A stretch of 23,607 nt of DNA from JBGOUJ01 sp041477005 (GTDB lineage: Bacteria > Acidobacteriota > Terriglobia > Bryobacterales > JACQDG01): positions 1 through 23,607 of the forward strand of contig JBGOUJ010000040.1 of NCBI GenBank assembly GCA_041477005.1. The letters run 5' to 3'. The position numbers and the translations under genes are program-made. Of this stretch, positions 1-7,712 are shown one piece after another. Position 1 is the stretch's first letter, and each line of letters starts with the position of its first letter. The notes below the pieces were generated by a model. It was given only the letters and a program-made list of their open reading frames with translations, made no database searches and had not been told where the DNA came from.

Positions 1-1428
1 GCCCAGTACAATTACGGCATCTTTCCCCTCTCCCTGCTGGGGACGCTGTTTCCCAAAGCGCACTTGACGACCGACCCTTTCCTGGGCTTCGTGTGCCTGA
101 GCTTCGCCTTTTTCGCGGTGGCTGCCGGCTGGAAGCAGCGGTGGGTGCGGGTTTATTCCGTGGTAGCCCTGGGCGCGGTGGCCTATGCCGCGGGCTACTA
201 CTCGCTGTTTCACGGCCTGATCTATAGCCTGGCGCCGTTCCTCGATAAAGCCCGCAGCCCCGGCCACGCTATCTTCGTTTTTCAGTTCGCCGCCTTCGTT
301 CTCACCGCCCAGGGCATCGACCTGTTCTTCGGCGCGCAGGAGCCGGAATGGGAGCGGTGGCGGAGCCGTATTTTGAAAGCGCTGGTGGCCATCGGTTTGC
401 TCTCGTGGGTGCTGCTTTTTTGGCTCTACCTGAACCTGAAGTTTGAGATCAATCCCGGCGACCACGTGATTCTGTCGTCGCTGGTGGCCTTTGTGCTGGC
501 GGCGGTGCTCTATGGTTTTCATCGGGGACACCTGGAGGCCCGGCCGGTGCGGGTCTCGCTGGTTCTGCTGCTGCTGTTCGAGATGAGCATTACCAGTTAC
601 TTCTTTTTTTCCCATCGCGACGACCCCAAGCGCGCCGCCTATCTGAAGCAGCTCACCGCGCACACCGACCTGATGGCGTTCCTCAAGTCGCAGCCGCGGC
701 CGTTTCGCTTCGACGTCGCCTCGCAAACCGACTGGCCGGCGAACCTGGGCGATTGGGAAGGCCTGGAGAGCACACGGGGTTATCTGGCTTCGGTTTCCGA
801 CGACCTTTACGATTTTGTGGGATGGGATTGGGGTAAGGCGACGCTGGCGCTGAACACGGTCTACGTGATCGCCAAGCAGCCCACCCGGCCCGGCCAGCGC
901 GAGGTCTACGCCGAGCCGGGCGGCTGGAAGGTCTTCCGCAACGAAGACGCGTTGCCGCGAGCCTGGGTGGTCCATTCACTGCGCCCGGCGCGCGACTCGC
1001 GGGAGGCGGCGGACCTGTTCCGATCGCCCGGCTTTGACCCTCGGCGCGAAGCGATCTTGCTGTCGGACCACGTCGCGGTCAACCTGGGAACCTGCCCGGG
1101 CGATTCGAGCGTCCAGATCACCGGACTCGGCCTGCACCGCATCCTGGCCCGCGCGAACACGCCCTGCTCCGGCTTGGTGGTGTTTGCCGAGCCGTATTTT
1201 CCAGGTTGGGAAGCGCGGGTCGATGGACAGCCAGCTCCGCTTCTGGCGCCTTTCGGCGCGTTGCGCGGAGTCTCGGTTCCGGCCGGCATTCACGACATCG
1301 AATTGGTGTACCGGCCGTATTCGGTCTATGTCGGGGCCGCCCTGTCCACCCTGGGACTGCTGGGCTGCGCGGCGCTGGCGTGGCTCGCTCGTTCCCGCCG
1401 CTCCCAAACCGCCGCCGCCTCGCAATAG
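1..1428 (+). CDS. YfhO-like multi-pass membrane protein (5' end missing)
   Basis: The frame is open from the first base (AQYNYGIFPLSLLG...), so this is the C-terminal 475 codons of a longer gene and the TTG at position 64 is only an internal codon. At least six hydrophobic segments can be seen (for example around positions 110-180, 190-250, 270-330, 380-440 and 470-540). A soluble extracytoplasmic region of about 200 residues follows, then a last membrane helix and a basic tail (LARSRRSQ). The layout, and the late stretch FAEPYFPGWEARVDGQ followed by a helix, are typical of the YfhO/DUF6541-like family. That family is linked to glycosylation of cell-envelope polymers, probably as a GT-C type transferase. 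No substrate can be named. The last 103 bp overlap the convergent patatin gene. Confidence 0.8.
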   Translation, partial: AQYNYGIFPLSLLGTLFPKAHLTTDPFLGFVCLSFAFFAVAAGWKQRWVRVYSVVALGAVAYAAGYYSLFHGLIYSLAPFLDKARSPGHAIFVFQFAAFVLTAQGIDLFFGAQEPEWERWRSRILKALVAIGLLSWVLLFWLYLNLKFEINPGDHVILSSLVAFVLAAVLYGFHRGHLEARPVRVSLVLLLLFEMSITSYFFFSHRDDPKRAAYLKQLTAHTDLMAFLKSQPRPFRFDVASQTDWPANLGDWEGLESTRGYLASVSDDLYDFVGWDWGKATLALNTVYVIAKQPTRPGQREVYAEPGGWKVFRNEDALPRAWVVHSLRPARDSREAADLFRSPGFDPRREAILLSDHVAVNLGTCPGDSSVQITGLGLHRILARANTPCSGLVVFAEPYFPGWEARVDGQPAPLLAPFGALRGVSVPAGIHDIELVYRPYSVYVGAALSTLGLLGCAALAWLARSRRSQTAAASQ

Positions 1429-2171
1429 CCGGCCTCGATCCAGCGGTCGATGTTCTCAGGACTCCAGCGCAGGATGTCCCAAAACTTGCCCAGCGGCCGG
1501 CGCGATTCCACCCGCCAGAGCCGGACGCTTTGGGGCACACTGGACGGCACGGCCGACAGGTTTCGCTCGTGGACCAGCAGCCGGCGCAGCCGGACCGCGG
1601 CATTCAGCATGCCCCGCGCCAGCGGTGACGGCGGCGCCGCCAGCAGATCGACCGAGATGATTTCGCTGGCCCCGGCCTCGGCGGCGAGCGCCACCGGCAT
1701 GCGGCAAAACACGCCGCCATCGACGTACGAGCGCCCGGCGAGCCGTACGGGTGCGTAGAACAGCGGTACCGCGCAGGATGCCAGCACGTGGCCCGGCGTA
1801 ATCGAGCCGTCGCTCACGACGCGGATCCTCGTGCTGGGCAGTTCGGTCAGGGTCATCAGAAGGCGGACGCCGGGGACCGGCTGAGAAAACTCCCGAAAGA
1901 GCTCCTCCAGGCGCGATTGGAGCGGCGAGGGATCGAGCAGCCCCAGGCTTTTCAGCGGCCAGTTCCATCGGAACACGCCGGACTTCGGGTCCCGCCACCA
2001 CTGCTCCAGTTGAGAGCCGGTTGAGCCGCGCGCCACCGCGGCAGCATTGATCGCTCCCACGGAAGCTCCCACGATGATGTCGGGACGAAAGCCGCGCTCC
2101 TCGAGCGCCCGCCAGACGCCGGCCTGGTAAGCGCCGAATGCTCCGCCTGCTGAAAAGACCAAGGCCTGCAT
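1326..2171 (-). CDS. patatin-like phospholipase family protein
   Basis: This 281-residue protein has the full patatin signature. A glycine-rich oxyanion stretch lies at residues 8-18 (AGGAFGAYQAG), the nucleophile elbow GASVG at 35-39 has Ser37, and the catalytic Asp151 lies in DGG. Such enzymes are Ser-Asp dyad acyl hydrolases that act on phospholipids or other acyl esters. There is no signal peptide or outer-membrane barrel, so a cytoplasmic or peripheral-membrane form is likely (RssA/YchK-like). The start is the ATG directly before QALVFSAGG; no strong Shine-Dalgarno sequence is seen. The last 34 codons run through the 3' end of the convergent YfhO-like gene; the tail (ERRERASHASAAQ...) is low complexity and not part of the fold. 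Substrate unknown. Confidence 0.85.
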   Translation of the reverse strand: MQALVFSAGGAFGAYQAGVWRALEERGFRPDIIVGASVGAINAAAVARGSTGSQLEQWWRDPKSGVFRWNWPLKSLGLLDPSPLQSRLEELFREFSQPVPGVRLLMTLTELPSTRIRVVSDGSITPGHVLASCAVPLFYAPVRLAGRSYVDGGVFCRMPVALAAEAGASEIISVDLLAAPPSPLARGMLNAAVRLRRLLVHERNLSAVPSSVPQSVRLWRVESRRPLGKFWDILRWSPENIDRWIEAGYCEAAAVWERRERASHASAAQPSSPRVDRAAPT

Positions 2172-2224
2172 GAAGCTTGCCGTGCGCCGCTGCCGCCGTT
2201 ACAACCGCTCCCCGCGAGAATCGA

Positions 2225-2299
2225 AACCGCGGATGAACACAGATAAACGCAGATTCAAACCAAGCAGTCATCGGCGTGCATCTGCGTTTATCCGCGGTT
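2225..2299. repeat. imperfect inverted repeat, copy 1 (AACCGCGGAT/ATCCGCGGTT type)
   Basis: The left arm (2225-2254) reads aaccgcggat-gaacacagat-aaacgcagat. The right arm (2280-2299) is the reverse complement of its outer and inner ten bases, so ten bases of the left arm would bulge out. The loop is about 25 nt. A related element lies at 12832-12892, which makes this a dispersed palindromic repeat family rather than a local hairpin. It fills the gap between the divergent patatin and ACT-domain genes. Confidence 0.85.
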
Positions 2300-2352
2300 C
2301 CATCTGATTGTTTGCCGGCTTCTTGCGGTCGCGGCTCGGCTACCGCCTACTG

Positions 2353-2358
2353 TACACT
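2353..2358 (+). promoter_or_regulatory. possible -10 box of a leaderless promoter
   Basis: TACACT (4 of 6 matches to TATAAT) ends six bases before the ATG at 2365, so transcription would begin at the start codon. No Shine-Dalgarno sequence precedes that ATG (the gap is gttttt), which fits. No convincing -35 box is seen at normal spacing, so the call is weak. Confidence 0.3.
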
Positions 2359-2364
2359 GTTTTT

Positions 2365-3039
2365 ATGTCAGACCAACCTCCCGCTCCCGAGCAGATGGGC
2401 CTGCTGGTGGAGGTGCGCAACGGGCCGGGTGTGCTGCACCTGCTTACGGGCGTCATCTTTCGGCACGGCGGCGACATCACCTCGGTGGCGATCCTGGACA
2501 GCGACAAGCCGGTGGCCACAGTTTTCTTCGAGATCACGGGCGCCGACGCCATTTCCGCGGTCGAGGGGGAGATGCGCGGGCTGGACGTAGTCCGGAGCGT
2601 GGGGCGCACCAGCGCGCTGCAGAAGATTTACGGGAAGCGGCTCATCATCATCGGAGGCGGAGCGCAGGTCGGACAGGTGGCGATCGGCGCCATATCGGAG
2701 GCCGACCGCCACAACATCCGGGGCGAGCGCATCTCGGTCGATACCATTCCGCTGGTCGGCGAGAAGGCGCTGGCCGACGCGGTTCGCGCCGTGGTTCGCC
2801 TGCCGCGCGCCAAAGCGCTGGTTCTGGCCGGCTCGCTGATGGGCGGCGAGATCCGCACCGCCGTGGAGGAGGTCCGCGCGAAGGGGCTCCTGGTGATTTC
2901 GCTCCGCATGGCGGGCAGCGTTCCCGAAGTGGCCGACCTGGTGGTGAGCGATCCGGTGCAGGCCGGCGTTATGGCCGTCATGGCCATCGCCGATACCGCC
3001 AGCTTTAACGTGGCGCGGCTGAAGAATCGGGTGTTTTAG
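2365..3039 (+). CDS. ACT domain-containing protein, DUF5612-like
   Basis: The protein has 224 residues from MSDQPPAPEQ. Residues about 10-75 form an ACT-type small-molecule binding domain (LLVEVRNGPGVLHLLTGVI...). The rest (from LIIIGGGAQVGQVAIGAI) looks like an alpha/beta domain with the distinctive stretch ADRHNIRGERISVDTIPLVG. I associate that stretch with the DUF5612 family, best known from methanogenic archaea; this is recall, not a search. ACT domains usually sense amino acids, so a regulatory role in amino-acid metabolism is possible but not shown. An in-frame start at 2308 would add 19 residues (MFAGFLRSRLGYRLLYTVF), but 2365 fits both the domain start and the -10-like box just upstream. 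It is followed at 66 bp by the aldolase gene. Confidence 0.75.
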   Translation: MSDQPPAPEQMGLLVEVRNGPGVLHLLTGVIFRHGGDITSVAILDSDKPVATVFFEITGADAISAVEGEMRGLDVVRSVGRTSALQKIYGKRLIIIGGGAQVGQVAIGAISEADRHNIRGERISVDTIPLVGEKALADAVRAVVRLPRAKALVLAGSLMGGEIRTAVEEVRAKGLLVISLRMAGSVPEVADLVVSDPVQAGVMAVMAIADTASFNVARLKNRVF

Positions 3040-3105
3040 CTCGCCGCTCGGGTGTACACTGAATCTCGCGAAGCTCGAAGCGATGCTTCCAGCGAAGGGG
3101 GGTTT

Positions 3106-4005
3106 ATGGCTGTGAGGCGAATCGTCCTGTCCGCCGTGGTCTGCACGATGCTGTGCTTCCTGATTACATCGGTGGCGCAAGCGCAACAAGGGAAGGCTGC
3201 CGCGCCGGTGAAGATCTACAATACGGCGAAGCAGAAATTGATGGAAGGCAAGCAGATTGTCGGCGGGACCGTATCCTCGCCGGATCCAAACATGTATTGC
3301 GCTATGGCCAGCGCCGGATTCGATTTCCTCTGGATCGAGATGCAGCACAGCCCGCTGACGTATTCGGACGTGGCCAAAATGATCTGGGCCTGCCGGGGAG
3401 CTCCGGCGATGCCTTTTCTTCGCGTGCCGGACGCGACGGAAAGCGAAATCCAGAAAGCGACGGACATCGGGGTTCTGGGTATTATCGTTCCCACGGTCGA
3501 CACACGGGAGAAGGCTGAGGCGGCGGTCAAGTGGGCCAAGTATCCCCCCGCCGGACGCCGCAGCATGGGCGGTGGCCAGCACAGTGCTCTGTGGGGGAGC
3601 GACTACCGGCAGACCATCAACGACAATATGATGGTCGTGATCATGATTGAGACGCCGCTCGGCGTTGCGAACGCAGAGGAAATAGCCTCTGTTCCCGGGG
3701 TCGATGTGATTTTCGCCGCCAGCACCGACCTGGGGAACTTTTCGGGACACTTCTTCGATCCAGCCACTCGACGGGGTGACGCGACCTATGAGGGGCTGGT
3801 CACCAAAATCCACGATGTTACGCTGAAGCACGGCATAAAGCTGGGTGGTCCGCTGATGTGGAAGGACCGCGCGGATTTCACCTTCTTCCAGGGCCCCGGC
3901 GAAACAGCACTCATCAGAGCGGGGGCGCAGGCGCAGGGATTCGGCTCTGCTTCGGGTGGTCGTCAGGGTGGCCGGCAGGGCGGTGGACGAGGTGACGCTC
4001 GCTAG
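3106..4005 (+). CDS. exported HpcH/HpaI aldolase/citrate lyase-type protein
   Basis: The protein has 299 residues from the ATG at 3106, which is preceded by a strong purine SD (aagggggg, 3095-3102). Residues 1-26 are a clear Sec signal peptide (MAVRRIVLSAVVCTML..., cleavage near AQA). The mature part is a TIM-barrel of the HpcH/HpaI class II pyruvate aldolase family. His81 (EMQHSP), Arg106 (FLRVP), Glu182 (MIETP) and Asp208 (STDLG) match the catalytic base, pyruvate-binding arginine and the two metal ligands of HpaI. The reaction would be reversible cleavage of a 2-keto acid to pyruvate and an aldehyde. The tail GGRQGGRQGGGRGDAR is Gly/Arg-rich and lies beyond the barrel. Export is unusual, because the known enzymes are cytoplasmic. 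A longer start at 3052 would hide the signal peptide and is rejected. Confidence 0.85.
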   Translation: MAVRRIVLSAVVCTMLCFLITSVAQAQQGKAAAPVKIYNTAKQKLMEGKQIVGGTVSSPDPNMYCAMASAGFDFLWIEMQHSPLTYSDVAKMIWACRGAPAMPFLRVPDATESEIQKATDIGVLGIIVPTVDTREKAEAAVKWAKYPPAGRRSMGGGQHSALWGSDYRQTINDNMMVVIMIETPLGVANAEEIASVPGVDVIFAASTDLGNFSGHFFDPATRRGDATYEGLVTKIHDVTLKHGIKLGGPLMWKDRADFTFFQGPGETALIRAGAQAQGFGSASGGRQGGRQGGGRGDAR

Positions 4006-4051
4006 GGTTGGTGGCCAGGGCGCGCCGCCTCGGTAGTTGAGTGACCGGACA

Positions 4052-4079
4052 GGCCGCCGTGGAGTCATCCACGGAGGCC
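4052..4079 (+). terminator. strong stem-loop after the aldolase gene
   Basis: GGCC-g-CCGTGGA / gtca / TCCACGG-a-GGCC gives eleven base pairs around one G/A mismatch, with a four-base loop. It lies 47 bp after the aldolase stop codon. There is no U-tract after it, so it could be a transcript-stabilising or factor-dependent end rather than a classical intrinsic terminator. The rest of 4006-4248 shows no coding potential. Confidence 0.5.
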
Positions 4080-4248
4080 ACCCGCGTAACTTCGGACAGA
4101 TTGGAATCACACCTCCACTCAATCTTGGCTCCTGGCAACGGCGGGGCATACTTCCACCCATTGCGCCCGGGCCCTCGGCCCCCCCGGGACGATTACCTCC
4201 GGAAAGGTCAACCCGTGCGGTAGGATTGCAGGTAGGAGTTTTCACAGG

Positions 4249-4539
4249 ATGTCAGGTAAGACCCCCCCTAAGAGCAAGAAGAGCTTCACTCTCTCCCGCT
4301 CCTCCGTCGTATTTCTGGAGCGGCTTCGCAGGGAACGCAAGGTTCTCTCCGCTTCGCGGGTGCTGGACGACTTGATCCAGCAGGAGGAAGCGCGCCATCG
4401 CCGGAGAACTGTAGAGGATGCGATTGCGGATTACTACAGCAACCTATCGGACGCGGAGCGGGGTGAGGAGAAAGCCTGGGGGCAGTTCGCGTTGGAACAA
4501 TTGACCGCAGTTCAGATCGCGACCGGCTGCGCTTCTTGA
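4249..4539 (+). CDS. small antitoxin-like DNA-binding protein (orphan)
   Basis: This 96-residue, highly charged protein starts at an ATG with an AGGAG about ten bases upstream. The middle (SFTLSRSSVVFLERLRRERK...SRVLDDLIQQEEARHRR) has the beta strand followed by two helices expected of a ribbon-helix-helix antitoxin/regulator. The second half (VEDAIADYYSNLSDAERGEE) resembles the acidic, toxin-binding tail of MazE/CopG-like antitoxins. No toxin partner is found on either side: the next 128 bp hold no credible ORF and then the AAA+ ATPase begins. It may be a solitary antitoxin, a remnant of a module, or a plain transcription factor. The family assignment rests on pattern only. Confidence 0.7.
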   Translation: MSGKTPPKSKKSFTLSRSSVVFLERLRRERKVLSASRVLDDLIQQEEARHRRRTVEDAIADYYSNLSDAERGEEKAWGQFALEQLTAVQIATGCAS

Positions 4540-4673
4540 TTGGGCGATCTCGTGCGCTGCTGCCCCCCCCTTACGACCTAAGATATATCACCGCCGGAGT
4601 AGATGATTCCTGGTCTCCGATTACGGCGGTTCCCTGGTACTAATTCCGGCAAAGCGTCCCGCATACTATGGGT

Positions 4674-6005
4674 ATGAGTTCACTGGCTAGCGCTGTGCTC
4701 ACTCCCAATCTGGAGAAGGAGGCTTATGTCCCTCCGGTTCCCGCGACCATTGAAGACACGGGTCTCAGCCCGTCGCACATCGAGCAGCTCATCGTCAAGA
4801 TGCTCTATTTCGAGGGCGAAACGGTCGGCCGCGATCTGGCCAAGTCGCTGGGCTTAAAGTTCAGCATTATTGAAGAGGTCCTGGAGTTCCTGAAGCGAAC
4901 CCGCATGGTGGAAGTGAAGCGGTCTTCCGGCTTCGGCAATGTCTCGGCGGTGTTCGCGCTTTCCGAGGCCGGACGCAGCCGCGCGCGGGAATACCTGGAT
5001 ATCAACCAGTACGCGGGCCACGCCCCCGTGCCGATCACACAGTACTCGGAGGTGGTCCGCGCCCAGTGCGTCCAGCAGGGCTGGCTGACCAAGGAGACCC
5101 TCATCGCCGCCCTCGGGCATATGGTCATCAATGACGAAGTCTTCTCCAAGATGGGGCCGGCGGTCAATTCGGGAAAGTCGTTTCTAATTTACGGCCAGCC
5201 GGGGAACGGGAAGACGTATATGGCCGAGGCTTTGCAGGAGGTCGAGCACGCATACATCTACTTGCCCTACGCCATCGAAGTCCAGGGCATGATCATTCAG
5301 ATGTTCGATCCGCTCTACCACCGGCCGGCCGATCAAGCCGAGGACTCGCTGTCTTCGCTCTCGGTGGAGCCGCTTTACGACGCCCGCTGGGTTTGCTGCC
5401 GCCGGCCGTTCATCGTCACCGGCGGCGAGCTGACCTTGGACATGCTGGACCTCAGCTTCAACCCAAACGCCAAGGTGTATGATGCGCCCTTTCAGCTAAA
5501 AGCGAACAACGGCATCTACCTGATCGACGACTTCGGCCGCCAGAAGGTGACGCCGGCGGAGTTGCTGAACCGCTGGATCATCCCCATGGACCGCCGGGTA
5601 GACTACCTTACGTTCCACACCGGCGGCAAGGTGGCGGTGCCGTTCGAAGCGTTCCTGATCTTCTCGACCAACCTGCAGCCCGACACCCTGGGCGACGAAG
5701 CCTTCCTGCGGCGCATCCAGTACAAGATGTACTTGAAGAGTCCGCAGGAGGGGGAGTTCGTCGAAATCTTCCAGCGCTACTGCCGCGCTAAGGAACTGGA
5801 TTGCCCGCCGGAGTTGCTCGACCGCTTCATCGAAAAACACTACCGCCGGACGGGCAAGAAGTTTCGCCGCTGCCATCCGCGCGACGTCATCACCCATGCC
5901 ATCGACCTGGTTCGCTTCGAACGGCTGCAGTTGGAGCTGACCGAGGAGGTCCTCGACCGCGCCTTCGAGACGTGCTTCCTGGAATCGAGCGAGATCATCG
6001 ACTAA
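4674..6005 (+). CDS. winged-helix / AAA+ ATPase
   Basis: A 443-residue soluble protein; an alternative ATG lies two codons upstream at 4668 (numbering below counts from 4668). Residues about 31-110 form a winged-helix-like domain (IEQLIVKMLYFEGETVGRDL...). The AAA+ core follows, with Walker A GQPGNGKT (176-183), Walker B YLIDDF (284-289), a sensor-1-like FSTN (332-335), paired arginines 348-349 as candidate arginine finger, and HPRD (403-406) in the lid. The roughly 100 residues between Walker A and B are longer than usual and contain Cys-Cys-Arg-Arg. The architecture suggests an ATPase that remodels or loads a partner and may bind nucleic acid or another protein through the N-terminal domain. 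No specific family name can be given. It stands alone between the small antitoxin-like gene and the convergent kinase. Confidence 0.8.
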   Translation: MSSLASAVLTPNLEKEAYVPPVPATIEDTGLSPSHIEQLIVKMLYFEGETVGRDLAKSLGLKFSIIEEVLEFLKRTRMVEVKRSSGFGNVSAVFALSEAGRSRAREYLDINQYAGHAPVPITQYSEVVRAQCVQQGWLTKETLIAALGHMVINDEVFSKMGPAVNSGKSFLIYGQPGNGKTYMAEALQEVEHAYIYLPYAIEVQGMIIQMFDPLYHRPADQAEDSLSSLSVEPLYDARWVCCRRPFIVTGGELTLDMLDLSFNPNAKVYDAPFQLKANNGIYLIDDFGRQKVTPAELLNRWIIPMDRRVDYLTFHTGGKVAVPFEAFLIFSTNLQPDTLGDEAFLRRIQYKMYLKSPQEGEFVEIFQRYCRAKELDCPPELLDRFIEKHYRRTGKKFRRCHPRDVITHAIDLVRFERLQLELTEEVLDRAFETCFLESSEIID

Positions 6006-6070
6006 AAGGGGCCGACGCGGATACTCTGGAGCCGCCGCCGGCGCCAGGCGAAGGTGACCCGACCGCAAAT

Positions 6071-6094
6071 TTGCGCTCGATAAGCTCAGCGCAA
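6071..6094. terminator. inverted repeat between convergent genes
   Basis: TTGCGCT (6071-6077), a ten-base loop and AGCGCAA (6088-6094) form a seven-pair stem. It overlaps the twelve-base palindrome CGCAAATTTGCG at 6064-6075. It lies in the 166-bp gap between the ends of the ATPase and kinase genes, where a bidirectional terminator would be expected, but no long U-tract follows on either strand. Nothing else is seen in the gap. Confidence 0.35.
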
Positions 6095-6171
6095 TCAAAG
6101 ACTTGCAAGCCGAGACCGTCAAGGGCGCGGGCTTTTGCCACGGGCTGCCAGACTAGGGGTCGCCGTCGTCG

Positions 6172-7125
6172 CTACGGGGCTGACTCCGATGCCGCGGAGC
6201 CGGGCGCCAGCGTCACCGAGAGTCCGGCGTTGAGGTAGGCGCCGAGCAGGGCGCCGATGGCGGGGTCGTGCTTCGGCGGGCCCACCGTCGAACCCGGTTC
6301 GAGCTCGACCAGGGCCCGGAACCGCTCGGCCAGCATCGGGCTGCGAAACACGCCGCCGATCGAGGCGACGTAGACCGCCTCTCGCGGGGCGAACAATTGC
6401 GCGCGAACGCTGGCGGCCAAAGTCGCCAGGTGCTGGGCCGCTTGCTGGAGCAGGCTCTGCGCCGCCGCATCGCCTTCGAGGGCCGCGGCGTCGACCAGCG
6501 GCGCGTAGCCGGCCACGCGATCGCGCGGGAAATCACGCGTGTAGAAGCGGTGCAGCAGATCGTTGGCGCTCGCGGCGCCGGTGGCTTCGAGCAACCGGCG
6601 GCCCAGGGCGGTGGGCGGGCCCCAGCCTTCCTCCTGCCGCAGGGCTGCGCGGAGGGCTTGCCGCACGATGTCGAAGCCGCTGCCTTCGTCGCCGAAGATG
6701 TGGCCCCAGCCGCCCGCCCGCGCCGTGCGGCCGCCGGCATTTCTACCATAAGCAATGGATCCGGTACCGGCGATCACAATCAGGCCGGGTTCGCCGGCCG
6801 TCGAGCCGAGCAGGGCGATGTAAGCGTCGTCGGTGACTTCCAGGCGGTTGGTCCGGACGATCGAGCCGATGATTTCACGCTTGTCGGCGGGTCCGCCGCT
6901 CATGCCGAAGCAGGCGGCGGCGAACGGGGGCGGGTCTCCCAAACCCGCGGCGTGCGCCGCCGCGGCGACTGATTCCGAGATGGCCGCCGCAAGCTTTTCG
7001 CGGCCACGCTCCGCCTCCACATGGTTGCAGGGTCCTGCTTCGCCGCGCCCCAGCACGCGGCCGGCCTCGTCTCCGATGACGGCCGTCGTGCTCGACTGGC
7101 CGCCGTCCACGCCGAGAAAATACAT
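6172..7125 (-). CDS. BadF/BadG/BcrA/BcrD-family kinase (N-acetylglucosamine kinase-like)
   Basis: This 317-residue protein has the ASKHA fold motifs. The phosphate-1 loop GVDGGQSST (5-13) carries Asp7, the catalytic aspartate region is VTDDAY (98-103), the phosphate-2 loop is IAGTGS (118-123), and GWGHIFGDEGSG (139-150) is typical of N-acetylglucosamine kinases of the BadF group. The likely reaction is ATP-dependent 6-phosphorylation of an amino sugar, for example in cell-wall recycling; the sugar is inferred from the family only. It is full length for the family. The start ATG lies only 26 bp from the GTG of the divergent lipoprotein gene, so the two promoters must overlap or extend into the coding regions. 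Confidence 0.85.
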   Translation of the reverse strand: MYFLGVDGGQSSTTAVIGDEAGRVLGRGEAGPCNHVEAERGREKLAAAISESVAAAAHAAGLGDPPPFAAACFGMSGGPADKREIIGSIVRTNRLEVTDDAYIALLGSTAGEPGLIVIAGTGSIAYGRNAGGRTARAGGWGHIFGDEGSGFDIVRQALRAALRQEEGWGPPTALGRRLLEATGAASANDLLHRFYTRDFPRDRVAGYAPLVDAAALEGDAAAQSLLQQAAQHLATLAASVRAQLFAPREAVYVASIGGVFRSPMLAERFRALVELEPGSTVGPPKHDPAIGALLGAYLNAGLSVTLAPGSAASESAP

Positions 7126-7151
7126 GGTAGTATTCTATCCTTCAGCGCCTC

Positions 7152-7712
7152 GTGGCCCGTCTGCCGACCAACATTCGCTTTTTGCCGTCCGCCCTGGTGT
7201 GGACCGCTTTGGCCTTGCTCAGCGGTTGCCGGGGGGACGTGGTCGTTCACCCGCCGGAACAGCAGCAGATCCCTTACAAGACGGAGCCGTTCGGGCCGTT
7301 CGTCCACATGAACGATCCCGAGGCGGCGCGGTACTTTGTCTCGGGCGTCTACGGCCTGGAGAGCAATGCCTGGCGCTGGGCGGCCGGGCGGGCGGTGCTG
7401 CGCTTGCACTTGAAAGAGACGCGGGACCTGAAATATGCCATGACGTTCGCGGTACCGCACGAGGTGACCGCTCACAGCGGGCCCGTCCGCTTAACAATTC
7501 TGATCAATGACAAGAAATGGGAAGAGATCAGCTACGACAAGGATGGCATCTACGAAATCGATAAGCCCGTCGCTTCCAAACTCTTGAAGCCCGAGGCCGA
7601 CAACCTTGTGACGCTCGAGATCGATAAGCCCTGGCCGGGGGAAGGCGCCAGGCAGGAGCGCGGATTCATTCTGGTGCGTGCGGGCTTTCTGCCCTTGGCG
7701 CTCGAAAGATGA
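7152..7712 (+). CDS. putative lipoprotein of unknown function
   Basis: The 186-residue protein begins at GTG. Residues 1-26 are a lipoprotein signal: a short basic start, a hydrophobic core and the lipobox LLSGC with Cys26 as the predicted lipidated residue. The mature part (about 160 residues) has alternating hydrophobic strands and looks like a single beta-rich domain, with stretches such as GVYGLESNAWRWAAGRA and VRLTILINDKKWEEISYD. Proteins of this sort resemble sugar- or polymer-binding modules, but I do not recognise a named family. The stop overlaps the start of the glycosyltransferase gene in ATGA (7709-7712), so the two are translationally coupled and probably work together at the membrane. 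Confidence 0.75.
   Translation: MARLPTNIRFLPSALVWTALALLSGCRGDVVVHPPEQQQIPYKTEPFGPFVHMNDPEAARYFVSGVYGLESNAWRWAAGRAVLRLHLKETRDLKYAMTFAVPHEVTAHSGPVRLTILINDKKWEEISYDKDGIYEIDKPVASKLLKPEADNLVTLEIDKPWPGEGARQERGFILVRAGFLPLALER

Noticed and set aside
2368..4245. 625-codon open frame on the reverse strand
   Set aside because: It runs antisense through the ACT-domain and aldolase genes, both with recognisable domains and one with a signal peptide. Its composition (Arg/His/Asp/Ala-rich, no fold) is that of a high-GC antisense shadow.
4534..4645. Open frame after the antitoxin-like gene (ends ...ITAVPWY) as a possible toxin
   Set aside because: Only about 37 codons from a TTG with no SD, no toxin motif; too short to support.
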